DNA of 64,000 nucleotides from Allobosea sp. Its GTDB lineage: Bacteria; Pseudomonadota; Alphaproteobacteria; Rhizobiales; Beijerinckiaceae. Within the stretch, counting starts at the first letter, position 1. Each line of letters begins with the position of its first letter. Below, piece by piece: positions 22,815 through 31,626 of the stretch. The notes beneath the pieces are model-generated. The model was given only the letters and a program-made list of their open reading frames with translations, searched no databases and was not told where the DNA came from. A program made the position numbers and the translations under genes. The stretch is taken from contig JAAEQB010000051.1 in NCBI GenBank assembly GCA_024231975.1, forward strand, positions 62,001 through 126,000. Reading direction: 5' to 3'.

Positions 22815-25406
22815 ATGTCGATGATTTCCGGCCTCGACCGAGCCTTCCGCCGCTCCGGTGGCGCAGTGCTGCTCGCATTGATGCTGCTGATCGTGCCGCT
22901 GGTGGCGCTGGCGCAGACCGCCGACACGACGACCAGCCCGCGCGCGCGCCTGGACTCGATCCGCGGCGAACTCACGCAGATCGAAGGTTCGCTCGCCAAT
23001 CCGAACGTCTCGGACAATGAGTTGCAGCGCCAGCGCCTGCGCCTGCAGCCCTTGCTCGACCAACTGCGCATCCTCACCGACGAGCAGGCGCCGCGCACCG
23101 AGCAAGCCAAGCTCAGGCTCGACCAGCTCGGGGCGAAGCCCGATGCCAATGCGCCGCCCGAGACGCCGGACGTGGCGCGCGAGCGCGAGACCCGCACCAA
23201 GACCTTCGCCGAGGCGGACGAGACTCTGAAGATCGGGCGCGCGACGCTGCTCCAGGCCGAGCAGCTGCAAAGCTCGATCGGCGACCTCAGGCGCGACCGC
23301 TTCGCCAAGGCGCTGTTCGCGGCCGGCCCGTCGATCCTCAATCCCGAGGTCTGGTCGACGACGCTGACGGCCTTCCCGTCCGATCTGCGCGCCTCGCAAT
23401 TCATCTTCGGCGATTGGCTCTCGGTTTTCACCACGGCCCTGTTCAGCCCGCGCGGTGTCCTGGTCGCGCTCTCCTTCCTCGGCGCGATCGCGCTCTATGT
23501 CGCGCGCGCCCGCTACATGCCGCGGCTGACGGCACGGCTCGCCGTGCACGGCGAGGCGAGCGCCCGCTATATTCTCTATGGAGCGCTGATCCGCATCGTC
23601 GCGCGGACGGCGCCGCCGGCGCTGGCGAGCTGGCTGATCTATGCTGGCCTGAACACCGCCGGCCTGCTGCCGCCACGGATCCAGCCGGTCATCCTGGCGA
23701 TCGTCTTCGGCCTCGCCCTGATCGCCTTCGTCCAGGCGCTGGCCGATGCGCTGTTCGCGCCCGGCGAGCCGCAGCGGCGCCTCGCCAGCGTGATGGAATC
23801 GACGGCGCGCACCGTGACCTGGATGGCGAGCTCGCTCGTCATCGTCATGGCAATCGGCAAGGTGTTCGAGGCCTGGCTGCAGGCGATCGCCGCCGGGCTC
23901 ACTTTGTCGATCATCGTGCGAGGCGCTTTCGCCACCATCTTCGCGATCATCCTGATCGCCGGGCTCTATCGCCTGCGCGACAATCAGGAGATCGAGCAGG
24001 AAGCGTGCCTTGGCCCCTATGTGCCGGTCGACGGCGCCAGCCTCGGGCCGGTGCGGATTCTCGGCTGGATCGTGGGGGTCGCCGTCATCCTGGCGCTGCT
24101 GCTCGGCTATGTCGTGCTGGCGACCTTCCTGACCGAGCAGGTGATCTGGCTCGGCATCCTCGCCGCCGCCTTCGTGCTGCTGATGCAGTTGATCGATCTC
24201 GGCATCACCAGCCAGCTCACCGGCGACGGACGCTTCGCGCTGACGCTGCGGGCCGGCATCGGCCTGCGCACCGGGACGCTGCAGAAGATCGCGGTCGTGC
24301 TCACCGGCGTGCTCAAGATCGTGCTCATCGTCGTCACGGTGATGCTGGCGCTGGCGCCTTGGGGCCTGGAATCGACCGATCTGACGACCTCGCTGCGAGC
24401 CGCCTTCTTCGGCTTCCAGGTCGGCGGGGTCACGGTCTCGCTGTCCTCGATCGTCGTCGCGATCATGCTTTTCGCGCTTGGGCTGGCGGCGACGCGCTCG
24501 CTGCAGCGCTGGCTCGACGGCAAGTTCCTGCCGACGACGGCGCTCGATACCGGCCTGCGCAACTCGATCACCACGGCGGCCGGCTATGTCGGCTATGCCG
24601 CGGCGGCGGCGATCGGCTTCTCCTCGCTCGGCCTCAGCATGGAGCGGCTCACCCTGGTCGCCTCGGCGCTCTCGGTTGGTATCGGTTTCGGCCTGCAGTC
24701 GGTGGTATCGAACTTCGTCTCGGGCCTGATCCTGCTCTGGGAGCGACCGATCCGGGTCGGCGACCAGGTGCTGGTCGGCGATGCCGAGGGCATCGTCAAG
24801 CGCATCAATGTCCGCTCGACCGAGATCGAGACCTTCGACCGCTCCTCGGTGATCGTGCCGAACTCGAACCTGGTCTCGGGCGTGGTGCGCAACCGCGTCC
24901 GCTCCGACCGGACGGGGCGGGTGCTGATCTCGATCAGCGTGCCGCGCCGGCTCAATCCCACCGAGGTCAGGGCGATGTTGCTCGACGCCGCGGAGGCGCA
25001 TGGCGACGTGCTGAAAAAGCCGCCGCCGAACGTGCTGTTCAAGAAGCTCGGCACGACGACGATGGATTTCGACCTGATCTGCGTGGTCGGCGATGTCGAC
25101 ATCGTCGGGCGTGTCACCAGCGATCTCAACTACGTCATCCACCGGCGCCTCAGCGAACTGGAGACGCCGGTTGCGACAGAGCTGACGGTCAAGGGGTTGG
25201 AGGGCGTCGAGCACTCGCTCGGCGAGATCGCCGCGGCGGTGTCGAAGGAAGTTGGCCGCCGCACCAAGCCGGCAGGCGGGCGCGTCAGCGTTAGGCGTTC
25301 GGGCCCCCCACCCGAGGCCGAGGGCGAACCGGAGGAGGCTCGGCCCCCGCCGCCCGCCAAACCAGAACCGGCCGCGACGGGCGGCAAGGACGAGACCAAG
25401 GACTGA
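22815..25406 (+). CDS. mechanosensitive ion channel, MscK-like with DUF3772 domain
   Basis: This 863-residue inner-membrane protein has a signal peptide ending near ALAQT, then a periplasmic coiled-coil-like DUF3772 domain (about residues 35-190, RARLDSIRGELTQIEGSL). About ten hydrophobic helices follow. The MscS pore helix and beta domain are clear: ALSVGIGFGLQSVVSNFVSGLILLWERPIRVGD, then VLVGDAEGIVKRINVRSTEIETFD. The C-terminal 60 residues are Pro/Glu-rich and probably disordered. It should release solutes on hypo-osmotic shock. The ATG at 22815 is chosen because it starts the signal peptide, with AGGA upstream. Confidence 0.92.
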   Translation: MSMISGLDRAFRRSGGAVLLALMLLIVPLVALAQTADTTTSPRARLDSIRGELTQIEGSLANPNVSDNELQRQRLRLQPLLDQLRILTDEQAPRTEQAKLRLDQLGAKPDANAPPETPDVARERETRTKTFAEADETLKIGRATLLQAEQLQSSIGDLRRDRFAKALFAAGPSILNPEVWSTTLTAFPSDLRASQFIFGDWLSVFTTALFSPRGVLVALSFLGAIALYVARARYMPRLTARLAVHGEASARYILYGALIRIVARTAPPALASWLIYAGLNTAGLLPPRIQPVILAIVFGLALIAFVQALADALFAPGEPQRRLASVMESTARTVTWMASSLVIVMAIGKVFEAWLQAIAAGLTLSIIVRGAFATIFAIILIAGLYRLRDNQEIEQEACLGPYVPVDGASLGPVRILGWIVGVAVILALLLGYVVLATFLTEQVIWLGILAAAFVLLMQLIDLGITSQLTGDGRFALTLRAGIGLRTGTLQKIAVVLTGVLKIVLIVVTVMLALAPWGLESTDLTTSLRAAFFGFQVGGVTVSLSSIVVAIMLFALGLAATRSLQRWLDGKFLPTTALDTGLRNSITTAAGYVGYAAAAAIGFSSLGLSMERLTLVASALSVGIGFGLQSVVSNFVSGLILLWERPIRVGDQVLVGDAEGIVKRINVRSTEIETFDRSSVIVPNSNLVSGVVRNRVRSDRTGRVLISISVPRRLNPTEVRAMLLDAAEAHGDVLKKPPPNVLFKKLGTTTMDFDLICVVGDVDIVGRVTSDLNYVIHRRLSELETPVATELTVKGLEGVEHSLGEIAAAVSKEVGRRTKPAGGRVSVRRSGPPPEAEGEPEEARPPPPAKPEPAATGGKDETKD

Positions 25407-25410
25407 TGCG

Positions 25411-25938
25411 ATGCGCCTACCCTCCGCTCCCTCCGCGCAGCAGCGGTTGCGATCGATGAGCTGCCCTGCCGCGCTCGCCGCAGCCCTTTCGATGCTGAAT
25501 CTCGCCGGCTGCACCGAGCCGGTGCGGACCCAGCCCGCCTTCTACCGCGATCTCGGCTCGCCCTCGGCGAGGGTCGACGCCGAGGCGGCGCGCGCGACGA
25601 TCTCGGCCTATCGCCTGAATGCCGGCCTCGGGGCGCTGAAGCTCGATCCGGAGCTGATGCAGGCGGCCGAGCAGGAGGCCGCCGCCATGGCTGCCGCCGA
25701 CAAGCCGGCGCAGGCTGAAGCCGTGAAGGCGAGGCTGGCGCGATCCGGCCAGCCCGGCGCCGAGGCCAATCTCTCCGCCGGCTATCGTCGCCTCGCCGAG
25801 GCCTTCTCGGGCTGGCGTGACTCGCCGCAGCACGACCGGGTGATGAAGGCGCCGAACGCGACGCGGATGGGCATCGCCTCCGCCTATGCGGCGGGCTCGA
25901 AATACCAGGTTTACTGGGCGCTGGTGGTCGCGCCCTGA
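25411..25938 (+). CDS. CAP-domain lipoprotein
   Basis: This 175-residue protein has a lipoprotein signal with lipobox LNLAGC (Cys near residue 34). The mature part is a short CAP/SCP-like domain: ISAYRLNAGLGALKLDPELMQAAEQEAAAMA, a helix resembling FSGWRDSPQHDRVM, and the closing strand YQVYWALVVAP. The family includes secreted proteins of diverse function. It starts four bases after the channel stop, so it is co-transcribed with it. A second ATG (MSCPAALAAAL) 15 codons in could be the real start of the signal. Confidence 0.82.
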   Translation: MRLPSAPSAQQRLRSMSCPAALAAALSMLNLAGCTEPVRTQPAFYRDLGSPSARVDAEAARATISAYRLNAGLGALKLDPELMQAAEQEAAAMAAADKPAQAEAVKARLARSGQPGAEANLSAGYRRLAEAFSGWRDSPQHDRVMKAPNATRMGIASAYAAGSKYQVYWALVVAP

Positions 25939-25957
25939 GCAGGGGCAGCCGAGGCGC

Positions 25958-26710
25958 TCATTCGATCGGGAAATCGAAGGGCGTCTTCGGGAACGGTTCC
26001 TTCGCCAGCGTGAAGTGCCACCATTCCTTGCCGTAGCCGCGGAAGCCCTCGGCCGCCATCGCCGCGGCGAGGGTTTCGCGGTTGCGATGGGCCTCGGCGC
26101 TGACGCCGGGATGGTGGAGCGCGCTTTTCTCCGAGAAGCAGTCGAAGCTCGTGCCGAGATCGAGGCTGCTTTCGCGTGGGCGGACAGCGGGCGGGCCGTC
26201 GCAGGGGCCAGCATCCGCGGGTGTCGGCAGAGCAGCCTCGCCGGCGCGGATGAGCCCGACATCGACGGTGGAGCCGCGTGAGTGGCTCGAATTGCCGGCA
26301 ATGTAGCCTCTGGCGATGAGATCGCCCCTGGCGATGCCGGGATGGAAGATGCGGCCGAGATCTGACCCGTTCGGCCGCTTCACCCAGTCATTGAAGGCGG
26401 CGACGGCCCGGGCCGGCCTGTAGCAGTCGAACAGCTTCAGGCCATAGCCTTGCCGGGCTAGCCGATTCTCGACGCGGATCAGCGCGTTCGCGGCCTCGCG
26501 CGTCAGCACGCATTCGCCCCGGCCATAGCCGGGCACGGGCGCGCCGGTGAAATTGAACGGCGTCGCATAGCGGATGTCCTGCGCGATCCCCGGCGCGAGC
26601 TCGCGCAGCCACACGAAGCCGGACGGCAGCGGCTCGGCATCGACGGATCGCGAGGCAAGCACGAGGAGGATGGCGCTCAGTGCCCACATGCCGATCGCCG
26701 GCCGCGGCAT
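25958..26710 (-). CDS. D-alanyl-D-alanine dipeptidase (M15D, VanX/DdpX-like)
   Basis: This 250-residue protein has a signal peptide (MWALSAILLVLASRSVDA) and the M15 zinc motifs SSHSRGSTVDVGL (first His and Asp) and EWWHFT (second His with catalytic Glu). The CYRPARAVAAF segment supplies the conserved Arg. It should cleave D-Ala-D-Ala in the periplasm. The ATG at 26710 starts the signal peptide; the frame is open further upstream, but that sequence has no recognisable protein. It converges with the CAP gene and is divergent from the glucan exporter. Confidence 0.9.
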   Translation of the reverse strand: MPRPAIGMWALSAILLVLASRSVDAEPLPSGFVWLRELAPGIAQDIRYATPFNFTGAPVPGYGRGECVLTREAANALIRVENRLARQGYGLKLFDCYRPARAVAAFNDWVKRPNGSDLGRIFHPGIARGDLIARGYIAGNSSHSRGSTVDVGLIRAGEAALPTPADAGPCDGPPAVRPRESSLDLGTSFDCFSEKSALHHPGVSAEAHRNRETLAAAMAAEGFRGYGKEWWHFTLAKEPFPKTPFDFPIE

Positions 26711-27031
26711 GCCGCGGCTCAAGGTTTGGCGCCGGTCGACAGCGGCGGCGCATCGGCCTTCAGCACAATGCCGACCCTGCAAGGCCGTCAGGTCGGCGAA
26801 GGTGACGAACAAGCCTTGATCGCCATGGCTACTGCGATGCTTCTGCGCCATCGTCCAGCCTCCGCTCAGGTCGCTTCGGCCATCTCGGCGCGATGGTGGA
26901 CGGGCAGATAAGCGAGCGGCATTTCGCGCATCGGCAACACGCTTCGCGGAAACGATAAGGAACGACGATTGAATCAAGCGTCAAGGCAGAGGACTTGCTC
27001 AGGCCGCGCCGTCGTCTAAAGCTTGGCCGCG
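26711..27031. other. divergent intergenic region (dipeptidase / glucan exporter)
   Basis: These 321 bases separate two divergent genes and must contain their promoters. No RNA gene, repeat or convincing small reading frame is visible. Confidence 0.5.
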
Positions 27032-28840
27032 ATGTCTCTGCTTGCGATCTATGCCCGCGTCCTCGGTGAGCTCGGCCCGGAACGGCGCCTCGGGCTCATC
27101 CTCGCCATCGCCAACATCGCGCTGGCGGGCGCGGCCTTTGCCGAGCCGATGCTGTTCGGCGCGCTGATCGACAAATTGACCAGCCTGCAGACGGCGGGCA
27201 CGCGCCCGAGCTGGGCCGACATCAGCGTGCTGCTCGGCGCCTGGGTCGGCTTCGGCCTGTTCAACATCGGCGCCGGCGTCTTCGTCGCGCTGTTCGCCGA
27301 CCGGCTGGCGCATCGCCGGCGGCTCGCGGTGATGGCGAACTATTTCGAGCATGCGCTGACCCTGCCGCTCGCCTATCACACGCAGACCCATTCCGGCCGC
27401 GTGCTCAAGGTGATGCTGGAGGGCACCAGCGGCATGTGGGCGCTGTGGCTCTCCTTCTTCCGCGAGCATTGCGCCAGCTTCGTCGCGCTGTTCATCCTCC
27501 TGCCGTTCACGCTCTGGAAGAACTGGCAGCTCGGCCTGGTGCTGATCTTCCTCGTCGTGCTGTTCGGCACGCTGACCGCCTTCGTGCTGCGCAAGACCGA
27601 CAAATTGCAGAGCAATGTCGAGGCCTATCATTCCAGCCTCGCCGAACGCGCCTCCGACGCGCTCGGCAACGTGCCGGTGATCCAGAGCTTCACCCGGATC
27701 GAGGCCGAGGTCCGCGGCCTGCGCAACACCATCACCAGCCTGCTCGAAGCGCAGATCCCTGTGTTGACCTGGTGGGCGGTCGCGACCGTTGCCACCCGCG
27801 CCTCGGCGACGCTGACCGTGCTCTCGATCTTCGTCGTCGGTACCTGGCTCCTGATGCAGGGGCTGACCACGGTCGGCGAGATCGTCACATTCATGGGTTT
27901 CGCCACCATGCTGGTCGGGCGGCTCGAGCAGATCGTCGCCTTCGTAAACTTCATCTTCATGCAGGCGCCGAAGATGCGCGAGTTCTTCGAGGTGATCGAC
28001 ACGCTGCCGGCGGTGCGCGACCTGCCAGGCGCGCCTGATGCTGGCCGGCTCGAGGGCCGGATCACTTTCGACGACGTCTCCTTCTCCTATGACGGCAAGC
28101 GCGCTGCTGTCGCCGACGTCTCCTTCGAGGTCAGGCCCGGCGAGACCATCGCCATCGTCGGCTCGACCGGCTCGGGCAAGTCGACCACGCTCGGCCTTTT
28201 GCACCGCGCCTTCGATCCGCAATCGGGCCGCATCCTCGCCGATGGCCGCGACATCCGGGAGATCTCGCTGCTTTCGCTCCGGCGCAATATCGGCGTCGTC
28301 TTCCAGGAGCCGATGCTGTTCGCCCGCTCGATCCGCGAGAACCTCACCGTCGGCAAGCCGGATGCGACCGATGCCGAGATGATGGAGGCGCTCGACCGGG
28401 CGCAGGCGACCGAAGTCATGGCGCGCCAGACCGATGGGCTCGACACTATCGTCGGCGAGCGCGGCCGTACCCTCTCCGGCGGTGAGCGCCAGCGCCTGTC
28501 GATCGCACGCGCTTTGCTGAAGAACCCGCCGATCCTGATCCTCGACGAAGCGACCTCGGCCCTCGATGCGGCGACCGAGGTGAAGCTGCAGAAGGCGCTC
28601 GACGAGGTGATGAAGGGCCGCACCACCTTCGTCATCGCCCACCGGCTCGCCACCATCCGCAATGCCGACCGCATCCTGGTGTTCGAGCAGGGCAAGGTGA
28701 TCGAGATGGGCTCCTTCGAGGAGCTCGTCGCCAAGGGCGGCCGTTTCGCGGCGCTGGCACGGGCGCAGTATCTGGTGACGGACAAGCCTGTCGCGCCCCA
28801 GCCTTCGTCTCTGGCAAGCAAGGGCATCGTCGACGGCTGA
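27032..28840 (+). CDS. ndvA: cyclic beta-1,2-glucan ABC exporter, NdvA/ChvA-like
   Basis: This 602-residue half-transporter has an N-terminal six-helix membrane domain (about residues 20-310) and a C-terminal ATPase with Walker A GSTGSGKSTT, signature LSGGERQRLS, Walker B ILILDEATSALD and the switch His in VIAHRLAT. The opening MSLLAIYARVLGEL and EPMLFGALIDKL resemble NdvA/ChvA, which export cyclic beta-1,2-glucan to the periplasm. It acts as a homodimer. ATG 27032 is used; a TTG three codons earlier is open. No glucan synthase gene is in the window. Confidence 0.9.
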   Translation: MSLLAIYARVLGELGPERRLGLILAIANIALAGAAFAEPMLFGALIDKLTSLQTAGTRPSWADISVLLGAWVGFGLFNIGAGVFVALFADRLAHRRRLAVMANYFEHALTLPLAYHTQTHSGRVLKVMLEGTSGMWALWLSFFREHCASFVALFILLPFTLWKNWQLGLVLIFLVVLFGTLTAFVLRKTDKLQSNVEAYHSSLAERASDALGNVPVIQSFTRIEAEVRGLRNTITSLLEAQIPVLTWWAVATVATRASATLTVLSIFVVGTWLLMQGLTTVGEIVTFMGFATMLVGRLEQIVAFVNFIFMQAPKMREFFEVIDTLPAVRDLPGAPDAGRLEGRITFDDVSFSYDGKRAAVADVSFEVRPGETIAIVGSTGSGKSTTLGLLHRAFDPQSGRILADGRDIREISLLSLRRNIGVVFQEPMLFARSIRENLTVGKPDATDAEMMEALDRAQATEVMARQTDGLDTIVGERGRTLSGGERQRLSIARALLKNPPILILDEATSALDAATEVKLQKALDEVMKGRTTFVIAHRLATIRNADRILVFEQGKVIEMGSFEELVAKGGRFAALARAQYLVTDKPVAPQPSSLASKGIVDG

Positions 28841-28906
28841 CTGCGCCGATCCCGGGCATTCCGCGCGAAACTCGCACCACCGCCTGATCAACACGGAGGC
28901 CCGTCC

Positions 28907-29887
28907 ATGACTCGCTTTTTGCCCGCCTTTGCGCTGGCTCTGATCATGTTGCCGGTGCCCGCCGCTGTCGCCCAGACGGTCTGGGAGATGCCGACCGAGT
29001 ATCCCGCCAGTGCCATCCCGGGCGAGGGTGTCGCGACCTTTGCCACGCTGGTGAACGAGCGCTCGGGCGGGCGATTGACGATCACCCCGAGTTTCGACGC
29101 CGCCAAGGGGATCAAGTCGGCAGCCATGGTCGCTGCCGTCCAGGAGGGGAAGGTCGCGGCTGGCGATGCCTTCGCCGGGGCGCTCGGGGCGGTGCATCCG
29201 CTCTTCGGCCTGTCCTCGCTGCCCTTCCTCGCGACCTCGATCGAGGACGCCAGGCGCCTGACCGATCTCGCCAGGCCGGCCTATGCCAAGGTCTTCGCCG
29301 GCTATGGCCAGCGCATCCTCTACACCACGCCCTGGCCGGCCTCCGGCATCTGGTCGAAGGAGCCGGTGATCGCGGCCAAGGACCTCACGGGGCTGTCGAT
29401 CCGCACCTATGACGCGACCTCGACCACGGTGATGGGCAATGCCGGCGCCAGGGCGGTCAACCTGTCCTTCGCCGATGCCATGCCGAAGGTGACGGACGGC
29501 TCGGTTACGGCGGTGCTGTCCTCGGGGGACGGCGGCGCGGGCCGCAATCTCTGGCAGTTCCTGCCGCATTTCAGCGAGGTGAACTACGCGCTGCCGATCT
29601 CGCTGGCGACGGTGAACCTCGCCGCCTACGAGGCGCTGCCGGCCGATCTCAGGCAGGTCGTCGACGAGGCTGCGGCCGAGACCGAGCGGCGGCAATGGAG
29701 CGCGATCAGGACGCGGCTCGACGAGAACTATGCCCGCATGCGCGCCAATGGCGTCACCATCCATGCGAAGCTGCCGGCCGAGCTTACCCAGCGGCTCGGG
29801 ACGGCCGGCAAGGCCGCGGTCGAGGATTGGCGCGGCAAGGCCGGTGCGGAGGGCGCCGCCATCCTCGACGCCTTCGCGAAGCGCTGA
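28907..29887 (+). CDS. orphan TRAP transporter substrate-binding protein (DctP family)
   Basis: This 326-residue protein has a Sec signal ending at AVAQT. The DctP body is clear: WEMPTEYPASAIPGEGVATFATLVNERSGGRL, PFLATSIEDARRL, and the conserved Arg region LTGLSIRTYDATSTTVMG. TRAP systems need DctQ and DctM membrane subunits, and neither is encoded in this window. It may serve a transporter elsewhere or act as a sensor protein. It follows ndvA on the same strand by 66 bases. Confidence 0.9.
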   Translation: MTRFLPAFALALIMLPVPAAVAQTVWEMPTEYPASAIPGEGVATFATLVNERSGGRLTITPSFDAAKGIKSAAMVAAVQEGKVAAGDAFAGALGAVHPLFGLSSLPFLATSIEDARRLTDLARPAYAKVFAGYGQRILYTTPWPASGIWSKEPVIAAKDLTGLSIRTYDATSTTVMGNAGARAVNLSFADAMPKVTDGSVTAVLSSGDGGAGRNLWQFLPHFSEVNYALPISLATVNLAAYEALPADLRQVVDEAAAETERRQWSAIRTRLDENYARMRANGVTIHAKLPAELTQRLGTAGKAAVEDWRGKAGAEGAAILDAFAKR

Positions 29888-29899
29888 GGCAGCGCGGTT

Positions 29900-29922
29900 T
29901 CGATTACCTAAGGCGTAATCGA
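29900..29922. promoter_or_regulatory. 23-bp inverted repeat, candidate operator
   Basis: TCGATTAC and GTAATCGA form perfect 8-bp arms around a 7-base spacer, between dctP and the DUF1330 gene. The AT-rich symmetrical arms stand out from the GC-rich surroundings. It could be a regulator site for the DUF1330 gene, or a weak hairpin after dctP. Confidence 0.4.
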
Positions 29923-29996
29923 CCTGCGGCGCCCCGGCGGGCATGGTCCCTCGCGACACCGGCCACACCGGCCGTTTCTCGAACGAGGAGACGATC

Positions 29997-30326
29997 ATGA
30001 CCGCCTATGCCATCGCCCATCTGCGCGACGTCGACCTGAACGCCGAGATCGTCGACTACATCCGCCTGATCGACGAGACCCTCGTGCCGTTCGGCGGCCG
30101 CTTCCTGATCCATGGCGTGACGCCGGAGGTCATCGAGGAGCCGTGGGAGGGCGATCTCGTCGTCATCGCCTTCCCGGACATTGGCGCGGCGCGCAGCTGG
30201 TACGCCTCGCCGGCCTATCAGGCGATCCTGCCGCTCAGGACGCGCAATTCGCGCAGCGCCGCGATCATCCTCGACGGCGTGCCGGAGGGGTACAAGGCGA
30301 CCGATTTCCTGGCGAAGCTGGGCTGA
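29997..30326 (+). CDS. DUF1330 domain protein
   Basis: This 109-residue protein is a ferredoxin-like (dimeric alpha-beta barrel) DUF1330 member: YAIAHLRDVDLNAEIVDYI, FGGRFLIHGV, VVIAFPDIGAARSWYASPAYQAI and LPLRTRNSRSAAIILDGV. No signal or membrane segment. The family has no fixed function; small-molecule binding is likely. ATG 29997 has GAGGAG upstream. An inverted repeat lies about 75 bases upstream. Confidence 0.88.
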   Translation: MTAYAIAHLRDVDLNAEIVDYIRLIDETLVPFGGRFLIHGVTPEVIEEPWEGDLVVIAFPDIGAARSWYASPAYQAILPLRTRNSRSAAIILDGVPEGYKATDFLAKLG

Positions 30327-30447
30327 CCCCAGCCCGCGCGCCCTGAAAAACCGCGATCAACAATCGCGTGTCACAGGCCTGCCGTTGTGAGATCATTTTC
30401 GGCATGTACCCGCCGATTGTCTTTTCAACACGGATCCATTGCCAGAC

Positions 30448-31626
30448 ATGATGATCGCCCGCCTCGCCTGCGCCTGGGCCTCGGTCGCAGCCTTTCAGCT
30501 TTTCGGTGGCACTCTGCTCGCGCAGCTCGGCACTCCCTTGCCGTCGCTGCTGATCTTCGCCTGGCTGCTGGGCATCATCATCTGGTCGGCCTTCGGCGTG
30601 GTGCACGAGGCCGAGGAGCTGGCGCACCGGCTCGGCGAACCCTATGGCACGCTGATCCTGACGCTTGCGATCGTCATCATCGAGGTGGCGCTGATCTCGG
30701 CGGTGATGCTGGGAGCCAAGGGCGCACCGACGCTCGGGCGCGACACTATGTTCGCGGTGCTGATGATCGTGCTCAACGGCGTCGTCGGCATCGGCCTCCT
30801 GATCGGCGGCCTCAGGCATTTCTCGCAGAGCTACAACCTCAAGGGCGCCTCCGCCTATCTCGCGGTGATCATCCCGCTGACGCTGATCCCGCTGGTGCTG
30901 CCGAACTTCACCACCTCGACCTCGGACGGCACGCTGACGACCTTCCAGTCGATCGCCTTCTCGCTGTTCACTCTGTCGCTCTATGTCGTCTTCCTGATCC
31001 TGCAGACGGGCCGGCACAGCGTCTTCTTCATGGAGCCGGCGAGCGAGGCGAATGTGCCCTATGGCGCCGCCTATGCCCGGGCCAGGATGCAGCCGAAGCC
31101 CGAGGCCGAGGCGGCCTTGCAGCCTGCGCCCGCCGTTGAGTCGGAGGGCGAGCCGTCGCACGCGCCATCGGACGGCTCGATCCGCTCCCATGTCCTGCTG
31201 CTGCTCGCGAACATCCTGCCGATCGTGATCCTGGCGAAGAGCCTCGCCGGGGTGCTCGACTACGGCATCGTGCGCCTCGGCGCCCCGGCGGCGCTCGGCG
31301 GCATCCTGATCGCGATGGTGGTGTTCACGCCCGAATGCATCGCTGCGCTGCGCGCGATCAACGCGAACCAGCTGCAGCGCGCGGTCAATCTCTGCCTGGG
31401 GGCCGCGGCCTCGACCTTGGGCCTGACGGTCCCGGCCGTCCTGCTCATCGGCGTCCTCACCGACGAGAAGGTCGTGCTCGGCCTCTCTGGCACCAACATG
31501 GTCATCCTGTCGATGACCTTGTTCCTGAGCACGCTGACCTTCACCGGTACGCGCACCACCATGCTGGAGGGCGCCGTGCACCTTTCGGTGTTCTTCGTCT
31601 TCCTGGTGCTGGTGTTCAGCCCCTGA
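30448..31626 (+). CDS. chaA: calcium/proton antiporter, ChaA-like
   Basis: This 392-residue membrane protein has two sodium/calcium exchanger repeats of about five helices each. The acidic ion-binding motifs are VVHEAEELAHR in the first repeat and VVFTPECIAALRA in the second. A cytoplasmic loop rich in Pro/Glu (about residues 210-245) separates them. It should export Ca2+ (or Na+/K+) in exchange for protons. ATG 30448 is used; a TTG three codons earlier is open. Its end overlaps the convergent CBS-protein gene by 11 bases. Confidence 0.9.
   Translation: MMIARLACAWASVAAFQLFGGTLLAQLGTPLPSLLIFAWLLGIIIWSAFGVVHEAEELAHRLGEPYGTLILTLAIVIIEVALISAVMLGAKGAPTLGRDTMFAVLMIVLNGVVGIGLLIGGLRHFSQSYNLKGASAYLAVIIPLTLIPLVLPNFTTSTSDGTLTTFQSIAFSLFTLSLYVVFLILQTGRHSVFFMEPASEANVPYGAAYARARMQPKPEAEAALQPAPAVESEGEPSHAPSDGSIRSHVLLLLANILPIVILAKSLAGVLDYGIVRLGAPAALGGILIAMVVFTPECIAALRAINANQLQRAVNLCLGAAASTLGLTVPAVLLIGVLTDEKVVLGLSGTNMVILSMTLFLSTLTFTGTRTTMLEGAVHLSVFFVFLVLVFSP

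Noticed and set aside
22662..25514. 950-codon open frame opposite the mechanosensitive channel
   Set aside because: Antisense shadow; the plus strand encodes a clear MscS-type channel with transmembrane helices.
26999..29998. 999-codon open frame opposite ndvA and the TRAP binding protein
   Set aside because: Antisense shadow of two well-supported genes; low-complexity translation rich in Arg, Glu, Gln and His with no domain.
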